In this document: one piece after another, positions 1 to 8,000 of the stretch | Numbering within the stretch: position 1 is the first letter of the stretch | Layout of the letters: every line of letters starts with the position of its first letter | Source: Pelagophyceae sp. CCMP2097 | Taxonomy: Eukaryota; Sar; Pelagophyceae | Direction: 5' to 3' | Assembly (NCBI GenBank): GCA_026770575.1 | Contig: MU657204.1 | Location: 267,875-295,803, forward strand | Length of the DNA stretch: 27,929 nt | Notes under the pieces: generated by a model | What the model was told of the DNA's origin: nothing | Database searches by the model: none | The model's input: the letters and a program-made list of their open reading frames with translations, nothing else | Translations under genes and position numbers: made by a program

Positions 1-423
1 GGCTCTCGGTCGTCGCGCGGCTGGGCGTTCTACCCAACCAGCTCCGCCTCTGGGCTCAAACAGCGGTTGTGAATATAGGGACTGATTTAAATCTTCTGAA
101 TTCCCACTCAAAACAAATTTTTCACCCCAAAGGAAAAAAACGAACACAGAAGAAACTTGACCCTTTTTAGAAATGTACACCATTAATTAAGCCAATGGGC
201 TCAGACCAACCAGCGAGTTTTCTCCAAACCTCATTCTAAGGCGATTGCATACTCGATTCGTGGTCTCCGCCCCAAGATACCCCGGCGCCCGAAGCAGCGC
301 CCCTAAATTCGGAATTGAGAAAACATCGTGTACACTCAATAAGGGTGGATTTTAATTTCGCGTTGGCGACCAAAGAATTCCGCACCCTTCAAGTTGACGC
401 AATCTGCGGGATCGGAGCGGCAC
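1..423. other. Intergenic, AT-rich; possible 3' end of a preceding gene at left edge
   Basis: The stretch from about 60 to 340 is AT-rich. Frame 3 is open from the window edge to a TAG at 168-170 (55 codons), which could be the tail of a gene starting outside the window. The peptide resembles nothing I recognise and its second half is lysine-rich and low in complexity, so this may be chance. The frame upstream of 558 is open from a TTG at 315, which is not a normal eukaryotic start. I see no TATA box or other promoter motif I can defend. Confidence 0.3.
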
Positions 424-590
424 GGCGACGGGGGCTTGGAGGCTTTGCCGTCGGCGGGGCAGTCGGGAGGAGCGCCCCGGTCAGTCCTTCGTCTTTCCAA
501 ACACAACTGCCGAATCAAGGGACTCTTTTAAAAGGTACCCATCGAGCGAGCACCTGGATGTTGAACGCGCTGCGCGACCCGCACTCGACG
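424..590 (+). repeat. Leader repeat R1, copy 1 (second copy at about 25465-25605)
   Basis: About 150 bp here aligns with 25465-25605 at roughly 80% identity by eye. Shared blocks include GTCGGGAGGAGCGCCCCGG, GGTCAGTCC, CCAAACACRACTGCCGAAT, CTTTTAAAAGG and GAACGCGCT. In both places the repeat sits immediately before, and runs slightly into, the first exon of an otherwise unrelated gene. It could be a shared promoter/5'UTR module, a short retroposon, or a duplicated gene start. Confidence 0.7.
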
Positions 591-2096
591 GACTGCCAGG
601 GCATGATGGACGACCCGCCGGCCGCCGCCGTCCGCAAGCCCTGCTGCGTCTGCGCCGCGCCGGGCGGCAAGCACTGCACCAAGTGCAAACCGCGCCACTA
701 CTGCTCCAAGGCGTGCCAGCTCGTAAGAAAACGCCGCGCAGCGGCCACCCGTTACTAATGCTGGTATGTTTCGCTGTGACGCAGCCGCCCGTTGAATCTA
801 CGTTGTTGTTGCAATTACCATTTTCAGCCGCAATAAAATTTTTGTAACTGCATTTCCTAACAATTTCACCTTTTTCAAATAAATGGCTGGCTTTAAGAGC
901 ATTTATTTAATAATTTCCAACAACAGCTGTGAAAAATGTCAAATTCAAAAACGGCCACCCGACTTCGTACTTCGTTCTTCGTCGTAGTCGTACTTCGTAG
1001 AAGTCGGTCTTAGATGTCGGTCAAAATCTTGTAATTTAAATTTTTAAAGATTGACGGGTGGCCCTCGGGCCTCCTAGGCCAATTGCACTAGAATGCAAAC
1101 CGTTCTCTGTTACAGCAAATGCAAACCGGCATCATCAGTAACGGCGAGGCCGCTGCGCGGCGTTTTCTTACTGGAACGAGGGCGGGCACAAGGCGCAGTG
1201 CAGGCAGATGGCCGCTGACTTCCAGGACCGGCTCCTCGACGAGCTGATGCCGGCGAAGAAGCCCAAGGAGGATCCGCCCATCGTCGTGGACGTCTTGTTG
1301 GCGGACGGTTCCAAGGCATTGAAGCGCTTATCGGCTGTTCGGCTGGAAAAGACGGCGGTCAAGGCCACCGCGCTGAACGGCGAGACGCCGGACTGGCGCG
1401 GCACTTGCGCCATCTGCCTCGACGTGCTGCCGGTCGCTGGCCAGCACACATTCTATTCTTGCTGCTGCAAGTGGATCTGCACAGAATGCTCTGTAAAGTG
1501 CATGCAGCACGACAAGCGGTGCCCGCTCTGCCGAGCGCCGATCCCCGAGTCGGATGCCGAGTTTCTGCGTCAGCTGCAGAAGCACGCAGACAAGGGGAAC
1601 GCCGAGGCGCAGTATTTCCTCGGAGACTCGTACAAAAATGGCTCCACAGGCCTCAAGCAGAGCTGGAAGCGAGCAGTGCAGCTCTACGAGCTCGCTGCGG
1701 CGCAAGGGCACGCAAAAGCTCAGTTTTAATTGGGATATTGTTATGAGGTTGGGAACGGCGTCAAGATCGACTACAAGACCGCCGCGCACTGGTACCGGCG
1801 CATAGCCGAGCAAGGAAATCCAAACGCGCAATACAATCTCGGCCTCATGTTCGCCAACGGCGAGGGCGTGGCGCAGTCGTACGAGGAAGCCGTGCGGTGG
1901 TGGCGGCTCGCCGCGGTGCAGGGCCAGCCGAGCGCGCTCCTCAACCTCGGCGTGTGTCACGATAGAGGCCACGGCGTGCCGCTGGACCTCGACGAAGCGC
2001 TGCCTCTACAAGCGCGCCGCTGCAAAGGGGAACGCCGGCGCCGCGGCCCGCGTCGAACGGATAGCGGCACAGCTTGCGGCGGCGCGCGCTGTTTGA
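558..2096 (+). pseudogene. MYND / RING-like / Sel1-repeat protein, disrupted by stop and frameshift
   Basis: Exon 1 (558-722) starts at the first in-frame ATG and carries a MYND zinc finger: CCVC, CTKC, then YCSKACQL. Exon 2 starts at 1181, in phase 0, and supplies the last ligands (GGHKAQC). An all-cysteine RING-like domain follows (CAICLD near 1405, CCCKWICTEC, CPLCRAP), then at least four Sel1 helical repeats with the ...AQYNLG... signature. RING-Sel1 proteins of this kind are expanded in diatoms and pelagophytes and are presumed ubiquitin-ligase or scaffold proteins. Two lesions are visible. A TAA at 1727-1729 lies inside a Sel1 repeat where coding similarity continues in the same frame. 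Near 2003 the reading moves by one base into the frame that encodes LYKRAAAKGN and ends at TGA 2094-2096. Read errors could explain either lesion. With this splice the usual MYND tryptophan (in YWNEGG, 1169-1186) would be lost. Confidence 0.75.
723..1171 (+). mobile_element. Introner-like intron with long terminal inverted repeats
   Basis: The interval begins GTAAGAAAACGCC and ends GGCGTTTTCTTAC. The outer 23 bases (723-745 and 1149-1171) are perfect reverse complements, and an imperfect match continues for about 30 more bases on each side (CCGTTACTRATG, then GCTGTRACRSAG). The donor GTAAGA is therefore the tip of the left inverted repeat. The likely acceptor AG lies just outside the right repeat at 1179-1180, giving a phase-0 intron 723-1180. 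The interior is AT-rich, unlike the flanking exons. It also holds two further copies of GGCCACCCG, one inverted (953-961, 1056-1064). This matches the non-autonomous DNA-transposon introners described in pelagophyte and prasinophyte algae. I could not find a convincing target-site duplication. Confidence 0.75.
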
Positions 2097-2142
2097 CCGG
2101 CGCGACGAGCGGTCGGCCACTTCCGCCGATCCGTGCCAACCT

Positions 2143-2148
2143 AATAAA
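2143..2148 (+). other. Poly(A) signal AATAAA of the MYND-Sel1 gene
   Basis: A canonical AATAAA lies 46 bases after the TGA at 2094-2096, a normal distance for a 3'UTR signal. This supports the frameshifted frame as the original 3' end of the gene. Confidence 0.6.
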
Positions 2149-2745
2149 GACTACCCTCGGAGCGCGAGAGCGACAGAAGCACGCCTGGGAGGACTGGTTT
2201 AAGTACTTTCGCGGGGCTCTCGGGAGGCCACGGCGCCGCGGCTTCGCAGGGTGGCGTCCGTCTGCCTGGAGGCGGATTCGCGGCCGGCGTGTGGCCTCAA
2301 CGTGCGGGGGGTCTCGTGTTGTGCGGTGTTTTAGAGGTACGCCGCGTGTGAGTGGCGTCTAAGTGGTACGCTGTGTTAAAAGCGGCGCGCCGCACGTTAA
2401 ATCGTGGTACCCTGCAGTCAATAGGCGGCCCGTCGCTGGGCTGCATCGCCGGGGGGCTCGCTGCGTAGCCGGGGGCGTAAGGCCGCTTGGCAAGGGCCCG
2501 GATGCGGGCCGCCGTGCACGGCGGCGGCCCGCGTCGGCCCGCGTCGGCCCGCGTCGGCCGCGCTGGATAGAGGCCGGCGGCGGCTGCATCGTCGCGGCGG
2601 CGGCCGAGCGCCGTCGCGGCTGACGGCAGCGGCCGGAAGCGTCCTCCGCCGCCCGAGCGCTCCGACGGCCAGCCGAGCTACCAAAGATCGGGTGGCCCGC
2701 GGGCGCGCCGCCTGCGCGCCTCGAAGCCCGTCGGGCGCGAGTACG
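2149..2745. other. Intergenic spacer between convergent genes; 10-nt tandem repeat at 2531-2559
   Basis: Very GC-rich sequence without a supportable gene; overlapping frames are open on both strands because of composition. Positions 2531-2559 hold almost three exact copies of GCGTCGGCCC. The minus-strand oxidoreductase ends at 2746. I see no AATAAA for it on the minus strand. Confidence 0.6.
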
Positions 2746-4094
2746 TCAACTTTCTACCAACGTGTCGCTCGGACGTGCGTTCCAAGCCAAAAACCCGCCG
2801 GCAGGAAGCGGCTCGCCGGGTAAAAAGCCGGCTTGCGTGTGGATGAGAAGCTCGGCGATGGCCTCGAGGTTGCGGGCGTAGCGGATGCCGCCGACGTAGC
2901 GCCTACACATATCAATCATTGGAATTTCTATAGAAAATCATTGGAATTCCTATAGAAACAAAAAAAAAAACGCGGCGTTGCACGGCGTCAGTCCGACGGC
3001 TTCTACGACCGCAGTCGCGACGTCGCGCGCCGCGGCGGCGCCGCAGAAGAAGTGGTCCGCGCCTGGCGCATGGAAGCGTGGGATATGCGCTCCAGGCGAC
3101 GGTCGCCGGCATTCGCTTTGTAGGGTCGAAGGGCCGAACGACCTTTCAAGGACCTTTGTAGGCCAGTCGAGGGCCAGGATAGGACCTTCAACGGCCCGGT
3201 ATGGCTCCGGGCCCAGGAGACGGCGTTCCGGGGCCGTCTAGACAGATGAGCGACGGGGAGTCCGCCTCCGGCCCTGTTGAACAGTCAAAGGCCCCAGTCT
3301 GCCCCAGTCTCTGCCAGGACGCTTGCACTGACCTCTGCCGTCTGCCATGTAGTGTGTGGTCAAAGTGTTAAAGGCCTTGAACAGCAGTGCTTGAGGAAGT
3401 AACCCTTGAAGGACCTCCGCCGACGACGTCCCCGCAGCCCACCGCACGGCCATACTCGAGTCCAGCGGGTTCGTCGCGTCGATGATCACCTGATGCAGCG
3501 TGTCGGAGGGCGCTGAGGTCTGTCTGTCCGGGCGCACACAAACACCACACAAAAAAGTACCTTGCCCGCGCACGCCCCCAGCATCGACGCCAGCGCGCGC
3601 ACGTCGCCGTCGTCGTGCATCGACGCCGTGCAGAGGATTAGGACGTCAGCGGCATCCACACCGTTGGCTAAAGGCACGACTGGCACGTTTGTCAGATTCC
3701 GCGTCGTGCACGCTTCTTCCGCTTTAGAGACATTCCTCGCCGCTATAGAAACCGACTGGAACACGCCCTTGCGCGCGAGGTTCTGGGCGAGCGCGAGAGC
3801 GACGCGGCCGGCGCCGACGATCACGAGTCGAAGAGACGCGTGCGGCCGCTCCGCCACCTCCGCAGAAAGCCGCGGCGACGCCGGCGGCGCCGAAGCGTTC
3901 GATTGCGCCTCTAAAGGCGCTTCTTTCGAAGGGGCCTCGATGGGCGGGGCCGGGACGTCCGTGGGCGTGGGCACGTCCATGGGTAACACCTCGGCCACCG
4001 ACCCGTCCAATGTCGGCGCCGCCGCTAGAGCTGCGTCTTGCCTGTCGACGGCGGCGGCGCCGACGGCGAGCGTGAGGAGCCGCGCCCAGCGCAT
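2746..4094 (-). CDS. F420/NADP-dependent oxidoreductase, STEAP-like Rossmann protein (4 exons)
   Basis: Minus-strand exons are 4094-3561, 3489-3333, 3062-2984 and 2902-2746, joined by introns of 71, 270 and 81 nt. Phases agree at every junction and the joined frame is 308 residues ending in TGA. Residues 1 to about 20 (MRWARLLTLAVGAAAV) look like a signal peptide, followed by a Pro/Ala/Glu-rich linker to about residue 90. The catalytic part opens with LRLVIVGAGRVALALAQNLA, a dinucleotide-binding loop, then SIAARN (the basic turn typical of NADP binding) and VLILCTAS. The second exon has IIDATNPLD and LFKAFNTLT, hallmarks of NADPH:F420 oxidoreductases and STEAP reductase domains. The last exons give DHFFCGAAAARD and YVGGIRYARNLEAIAELLIH, matching the family's C-terminal half. 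The third glycine of the usual GxGxxG is alanine. No transmembrane ferric-reductase domain follows. It is divergent from the gene at 4940. Confidence 0.85.
2903..2983 (-). repeat. Intron 3 of the oxidoreductase with a 22-bp tandem duplication
   Basis: On the plus strand, 2914-2935 and 2936-2957 are two adjacent 22-bp copies (AATCATTGGAATTYCTATAG plus AA) with one mismatch, followed by a ten-base A run. The donor on the minus strand is GTGCAA and the acceptor is TGTGTAG. The AT-rich duplication is confined to the intron and leaves both splice sites intact. Confidence 0.75.
3063..3332 (-). repeat. Intron 2 of the oxidoreductase with degenerate GGNCC repeats
   Basis: The minus-strand donor is GTCAGT and the acceptor is GCGCCAG. 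On the plus strand, 3127-3230 contains loosely repeated blocks such as GGGCCGAACGACC, AAGGACCTTTGTAGGCC and AGGACCTTCAACGGCCC. These have the same GG(N)CC architecture as the large intron repeats of the neighbouring NACHT gene, so the repeat process is not limited to that gene. Confidence 0.5.
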
Positions 4095-4344
4095 GGGTGC
4101 AGGCGCTGCGTAGCGTCGCGGGTCAGGGCTTGCGGTTGTGGTCACTTTTCTTGGCTTCCGCGGAAAGCGCCGACTTCCTGAATTCTTTTTCAACTTTTTT
4201 GGCGTGGGATCTGCGCGCGCGTACCAATGCCGCGCCTCGCAGGCTGGCCGCGAGCGCCCCGGTCGCCTCCCAAAAAGTCTCGCTGAAGCGTGGCTTTCTC
4301 TGAACTGATTTTGAGACCGACGCCGCGCTCCGCCGTCAGTCACA
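4095..4344 (-). other. 5' flank of the oxidoreductase gene
   Basis: The reading frame upstream of ATG 4094 stays open on the minus strand to about 4343 but has no ATG. The start is therefore placed at 4094, where a hydrophobic signal-peptide-like sequence begins. The extra 83 codons are Arg/Lys/Pro-rich and look non-coding. I see no core promoter motif. Confidence 0.4.
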
Positions 4345-4420
4345 CAGGGCCCCCCGTAGGGGGGTGCGCCCTCTGAAGAGCGTCTACAATTGTATTCAAG
4401 AGCGCATACTCAAGGGCTTT
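4345..4420 (-). repeat. Partial antisense copy of the introner-family 3' end
   Basis: Read on the minus strand, this stretch closely matches 25981-26050: GCCCTTGAGTATGCG, CTTGAATA, CTTCAGAGGGCGCACC and CCCTACGGGGGG-CCCTGT. It differs by an insertion containing TACAATTGTA and ends in TGTG where the functional copy ends in the acceptor TGTAG. It lies 250 bp upstream of the oxidoreductase ATG, in the same orientation as that gene, and is either a dead 5'UTR introner or a relic. I could not find its 5' half. Confidence 0.6.
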
Positions 4421-4735
4421 TTTTTAATTTTAGCGATAATCGGATTTTCAGTAGATTTTGTCGATTTTGCACATTGGAAAGCTTATCGCACGTCCCCGCG
4501 CGCACCACCGGGAACCCTACCGTGCGTTTATGCGTGACTGTCGGGGCAAGAGGTATTCACTCACGTTTTAGACTTCTGTGGGGAAAAAGGCGAAAACTAT
4601 AAGCTAGCGGCGCAAAGCAGTACATAAGAACACCAAAAATGGAAAAGCGCTATAGAAGCCGTTTTTGAGCCTATAGACAGGCCCCAGTGCTTGGTCATCG
4701 AAACTCATGAACGCGTTTAATTGAGGCTACGACAG
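4421..4735. other. Divergent intergenic region / leader of the NACHT gene
   Basis: AT-rich at first (T-run near 4430), with no gene visible. It separates divergently transcribed genes at 4094 (minus) and 4940 (plus), so promoter elements for both should lie between 4095 and 4940. I cannot point to a specific box. The part just before 4736 would be a non-coding first exon if the intron at 4736-4871 is real. Confidence 0.4.
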
Positions 4736-4871
4736 GTGAAGGGGGTCTCACGGCCCAAATCGGCCTTTTTAAAATTAACCGTCTGGAACGTTCTTCAGAA
4801 CGTCAAATTGAAGGTAAACCTGGAAATAATCCTTAGATAGTAATATCCGCCGGCCCCTGCGGGGCCCTTAG
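4736..4871 (+). mobile_element. Introner-family copy in the leader of the NACHT gene
   Basis: The interval starts at a donor GTGAAG and ends at CCCTTAG. It aligns end to end with the BTB-kelch intron at 25864-26050: GTGAAGRGGGTC, GCCCAAATCGGC, the palindrome around AACGTTC...GAACGT, TTGAAGG, CTTAGA, TAGTAATA, then a GC-rich hairpin before the acceptor. Identity is about 70-75% by eye. Because family boundaries coincide with splice sites, it is best read as an introner in a 5'UTR, 68 bp upstream of ATG 4940. Confidence 0.65.
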
Positions 4872-4939
4872 CTCTTGGTCTTCGCCGAAAGTGTGCGGAT
4901 CCGCGTGACTGCATTGTTGGGCGTTGGTCGGCTCGCACG

Positions 4940-5057
4940 ATGGCGTCTGCGGCGCGCGCCGTGGTCGACTTCACCGACGAGCACCTGGCTTTTGCGGCGT
5001 CAAGGTCGTCGGAGTATCTGTACGAAACGGGGAGCGAAGCCGCGTTCGCTGCTTTAG
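4940..5057 (+). CDS. NACHT gene exon 1
   Basis: The exon begins at ATG in the context CGCACGATGGCG and ends one base into a codon at a good donor (G|GTGAGT). It encodes the N-terminus MASAARAVVDFTDEHLAFAA and on to AAFAAL. The sequence is acidic-helical and ends where related NACHT proteins have their N-terminal adaptor region. No domain is recognised in these 39 residues. Confidence 0.65.
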
Positions 5058-8000
5058 GTGAGTCCCTTTGCCAAGTCCCCGGGAACAACCCTCTGCGACG
5101 ACCGACGCGGCGGCGGCGAGGGCCTTTCGAAAGGGCGAGACGCGGCGAGGGCATTCCATATGCCGGCCCTCGATCGGCCCGCCTCTGTGCCTATCGAACG
5201 TTTGACGCGCTTGACACGCCCACTAGACGCGCACGCGGAGGCGCCCGAGGGCGAGGCGCGCCTGCCTTTGGTCGTCGCCGGCGGTTCGGGGTGCGGCAAG
5301 TCGGCTCTTTTGGCGAATTGGGTTTTACGGAGACGGGAAGTTATGCATAGAGGTGAATTTCTGTTCGAGCACTTTATTGGGTGCGTTTCCCCGGCGTCCA
5401 ACGGCCCGGAAGACCGCGCGAGGCCACAAGGCCGCGGGGGACAGACCCTCTGAAGAGACCGCATCTGAAGAGTCTGCTGAAGAGTCTTCTGAAGAGACGC
5501 CCTCTGAAGAGAACGGGAAGAGACGCCCTCTGGAGAGCACGGCACGGGAGCCACGGGCCGCCGCGACTCCCGCGCCCGATACGGCCCGGCGGCCCCGCGG
5601 GGTGTCGACTCCCGACGCCGGTGTGGCCGGGCGAAAGGGCCGCGCGAGAGAAGGCGCTTTAATCGAGAGAAACCCCCGCTCATGCTCACGCATCAGGTGC
5701 TCGCCGCGCTCCCGCGAACTGGCTCATTTGCTGCAGCGGCTCGAGTCTGGTCTGAAGGAGCATTTCCAATTACGGGAGATGGAGGTCCCTACTTCAGAGG
5801 AGAGATTGAGATGGTCGCTCAACCGGTTTCTTGCGGCAGCTGCAAGGAAAGCTTCTCCTGCTCGAATCTGCATCGTCCTCGACGCCGTCGACCGCCTCCG
5901 CGGCGAGTCCACGGCCGCAACTTTACATTGGCTCCCGACGCAGCTGCCGCCGGGCGTGCGCATCATCGTGCGTCGTCTGTCGCGGAAGAGGCGCGCGGGG
6001 CAGCCATTTGCGCCTCTGGGCCGGCAGGAAACCCGCAACGCAGAATTTCCGCAGGTCTCGACGGTGGAGCTCGAGCCGTCGGCGTCGCCTTCGCGCGCGC
6101 TGGACGGCGACGAAGGGGCGCGAGTGCACCGCACGTACACCGAGCTGCAAAGGCGGAAATGCCCGACGATCCGACTCCAGCCGCTCGCGGTGCGTTTTGG
6201 GGTATTTCGTGTGCATTTTTTGTTGTATTTGGGGGTACTTCAGGAGTTTGCGAGAGGTTGGGCGAGTTTGCAACGCGTTGACTCTTTGAGAGAGGCATTC
6301 GAAAGGGCCGTCTTTGGGGTCGTCTCCGGGGCCGTCTCCGGCACCGTCTCCAGGGCCGTCTCTGGACCATCTCCGGCCTGTCTCCGGGACCCGTCGACAA
6401 ACCGACTCCGAGACCGTCTCCGGGGCCGTCTCCGGGACAGTCTCCGGGACTCCCGACGGACCGTCTCTGAGACCGCCTTCGGACCGTCTCCGGGACCGTC
6501 TCCGGGGCCGCTTCCGGACCGTCGACTGGACTGTCTCTTGGAACGTCGTTGGTCGCAAAGGACTGCCTCCGGGCCCGTCTCCGAGACCGTCGACGGACCG
6601 TCTCCGAGACGGCCCCCGGGACTGCCAACGGGCCGTCTCCGAGACCGTCTCCGGGCCCGTCTTCTCTGGGGCCGTCTTTGGGGCCGTCTCCAGGACCATG
6701 TCTGGGACGGTCTCTGGGCCCGTAGACGGACCGTCTCCGGGCCCGTCTCCGGGCCCGTCTCTGGACCTTTAGAGAGGCCGTCGATGGACCTTTACAGAGG
6801 CCGTCTCCGTTCTCCGGCCCGGGGACGCGCAAAACGGCCTGCGGCGCGGCCCCTTTCGAGGCGGGGCGCGACGCCGGGGGGACGTGGATGCCCCCCTTGA
6901 CATCCGTTTCTGGGATCGTTTTCGGGACCGTCTCAGGACAGTCGCCCAACCGACGACGACCGTCTCCAAGTCCGTCTTCGGGACCCTCGACAGACCCTCG
7001 ACAGACCCTCGACGGGCCGACGGTCTGTTGACGGCACCGTCGACGGGACCGTCGACGGCACCGTCGACGGGACCGTCGACGGGACCGTCGACGGGACCGT
7101 CGACGGGACCGTCGACGGGACCGTCTACGGTCCCATCTCCAGGACCGTCGATGGTCCCTCCAGGACCGTCTCCGGGCCAATGGAGCGTCTCCGGTGCCTT
7201 TCTCCAAACCCTGGGGCCGCCGTCTGGACCGACACGGAGCGGGCCTTTTGACCCGTCAGGGGACCGACGCACCGAGCCGGTTCCCTTCGACGCGACGAGG
7301 GCGTGGCAGCGGGGGGCGGCCAGCGGGGGGGGCACGCAGAGGGGCCGCCACCGGGCCCGCCTTTGGGGCCGTCTCCGAGCCCGACGACGGACCTTCTCTG
7401 GGCCCGTCTTCGAGGCCGTCTCCGGGCCCCGTCTTCGAGGCCGTCTCCGGATCCGTCTCTGGGCCCGTCTCCAGGATCGTCTCTGGGACCGTCTCTGGAC
7501 CCGTCCCTGGGACTGTCGACGGGGCCGTCCGGGCCGTTCGGGCCGTTCGGGCCGTTCGGGCCGTTCGGGCCGTCCGGGCCGTCTCCAGGCCCGCCTCTGG
7601 GCCCACCGAGGGGCCGTCTCCGGGATTGCTCCGGACTGTCGACGGGGCCGAGCAAGCGGCTCGGGACTCTCAGGCCGTCTCTGGATAGAATGAGGTCCGC
7701 AAAAACGTCTTTGGAACCGTCTCCGAGGCCGAGCCCGTCGACAGCCCGTCTCCAGGACCGTCTCTGAACCCGTCTCCAGGGCCGTCTCCGGACCAACAAC
7801 GGGACCGTCAACGGGGCCGTCGACGGCCGCAGAAGGACAGTCTCCAGGGCCGTCGATGGCCGTAGAGGGACCGTCTCCGGTACCGTCTCCGGGCCCGCCT
7901 CCGGAGCAGTCTCCGGGACCGTCGACGGACCGTCGAGAGGCCGCCAGGACCGTCTCCAGGGCCGTCTCCCGGACCGTGGATGGGGCCCTCTCTGGGACCG

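Noticed and set aside
715..1180. Target-site duplication for the 723-1171 element
   Set aside because: The eight bases left (GCCAGCTC) and right (TGGAACGA) of the inverted repeats do not match, so no duplication can be claimed.
1727..1729. TAA reassigned to glutamine (ciliate-like code)
   Set aside because: TAA appears to act as the normal stop of the NACHT gene at 25060, and a separate frameshift in the same gene makes decay or error a simpler explanation.
5353..6900. Long ORF of 515 codons as one gene
   Set aside because: Only 5697-6189 of it is NACHT coding sequence. The first part lies in intron 2 and the end in the intron 3 repeats; real splice sites bracket the exon.
5963..7207. 414-codon antisense ORF of Arg/Ser/Gly repeats
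   Set aside because: It is the complement of stop-poor 12-nt intron repeats and of exon 3; the composition explains it and no family resemblance is present.
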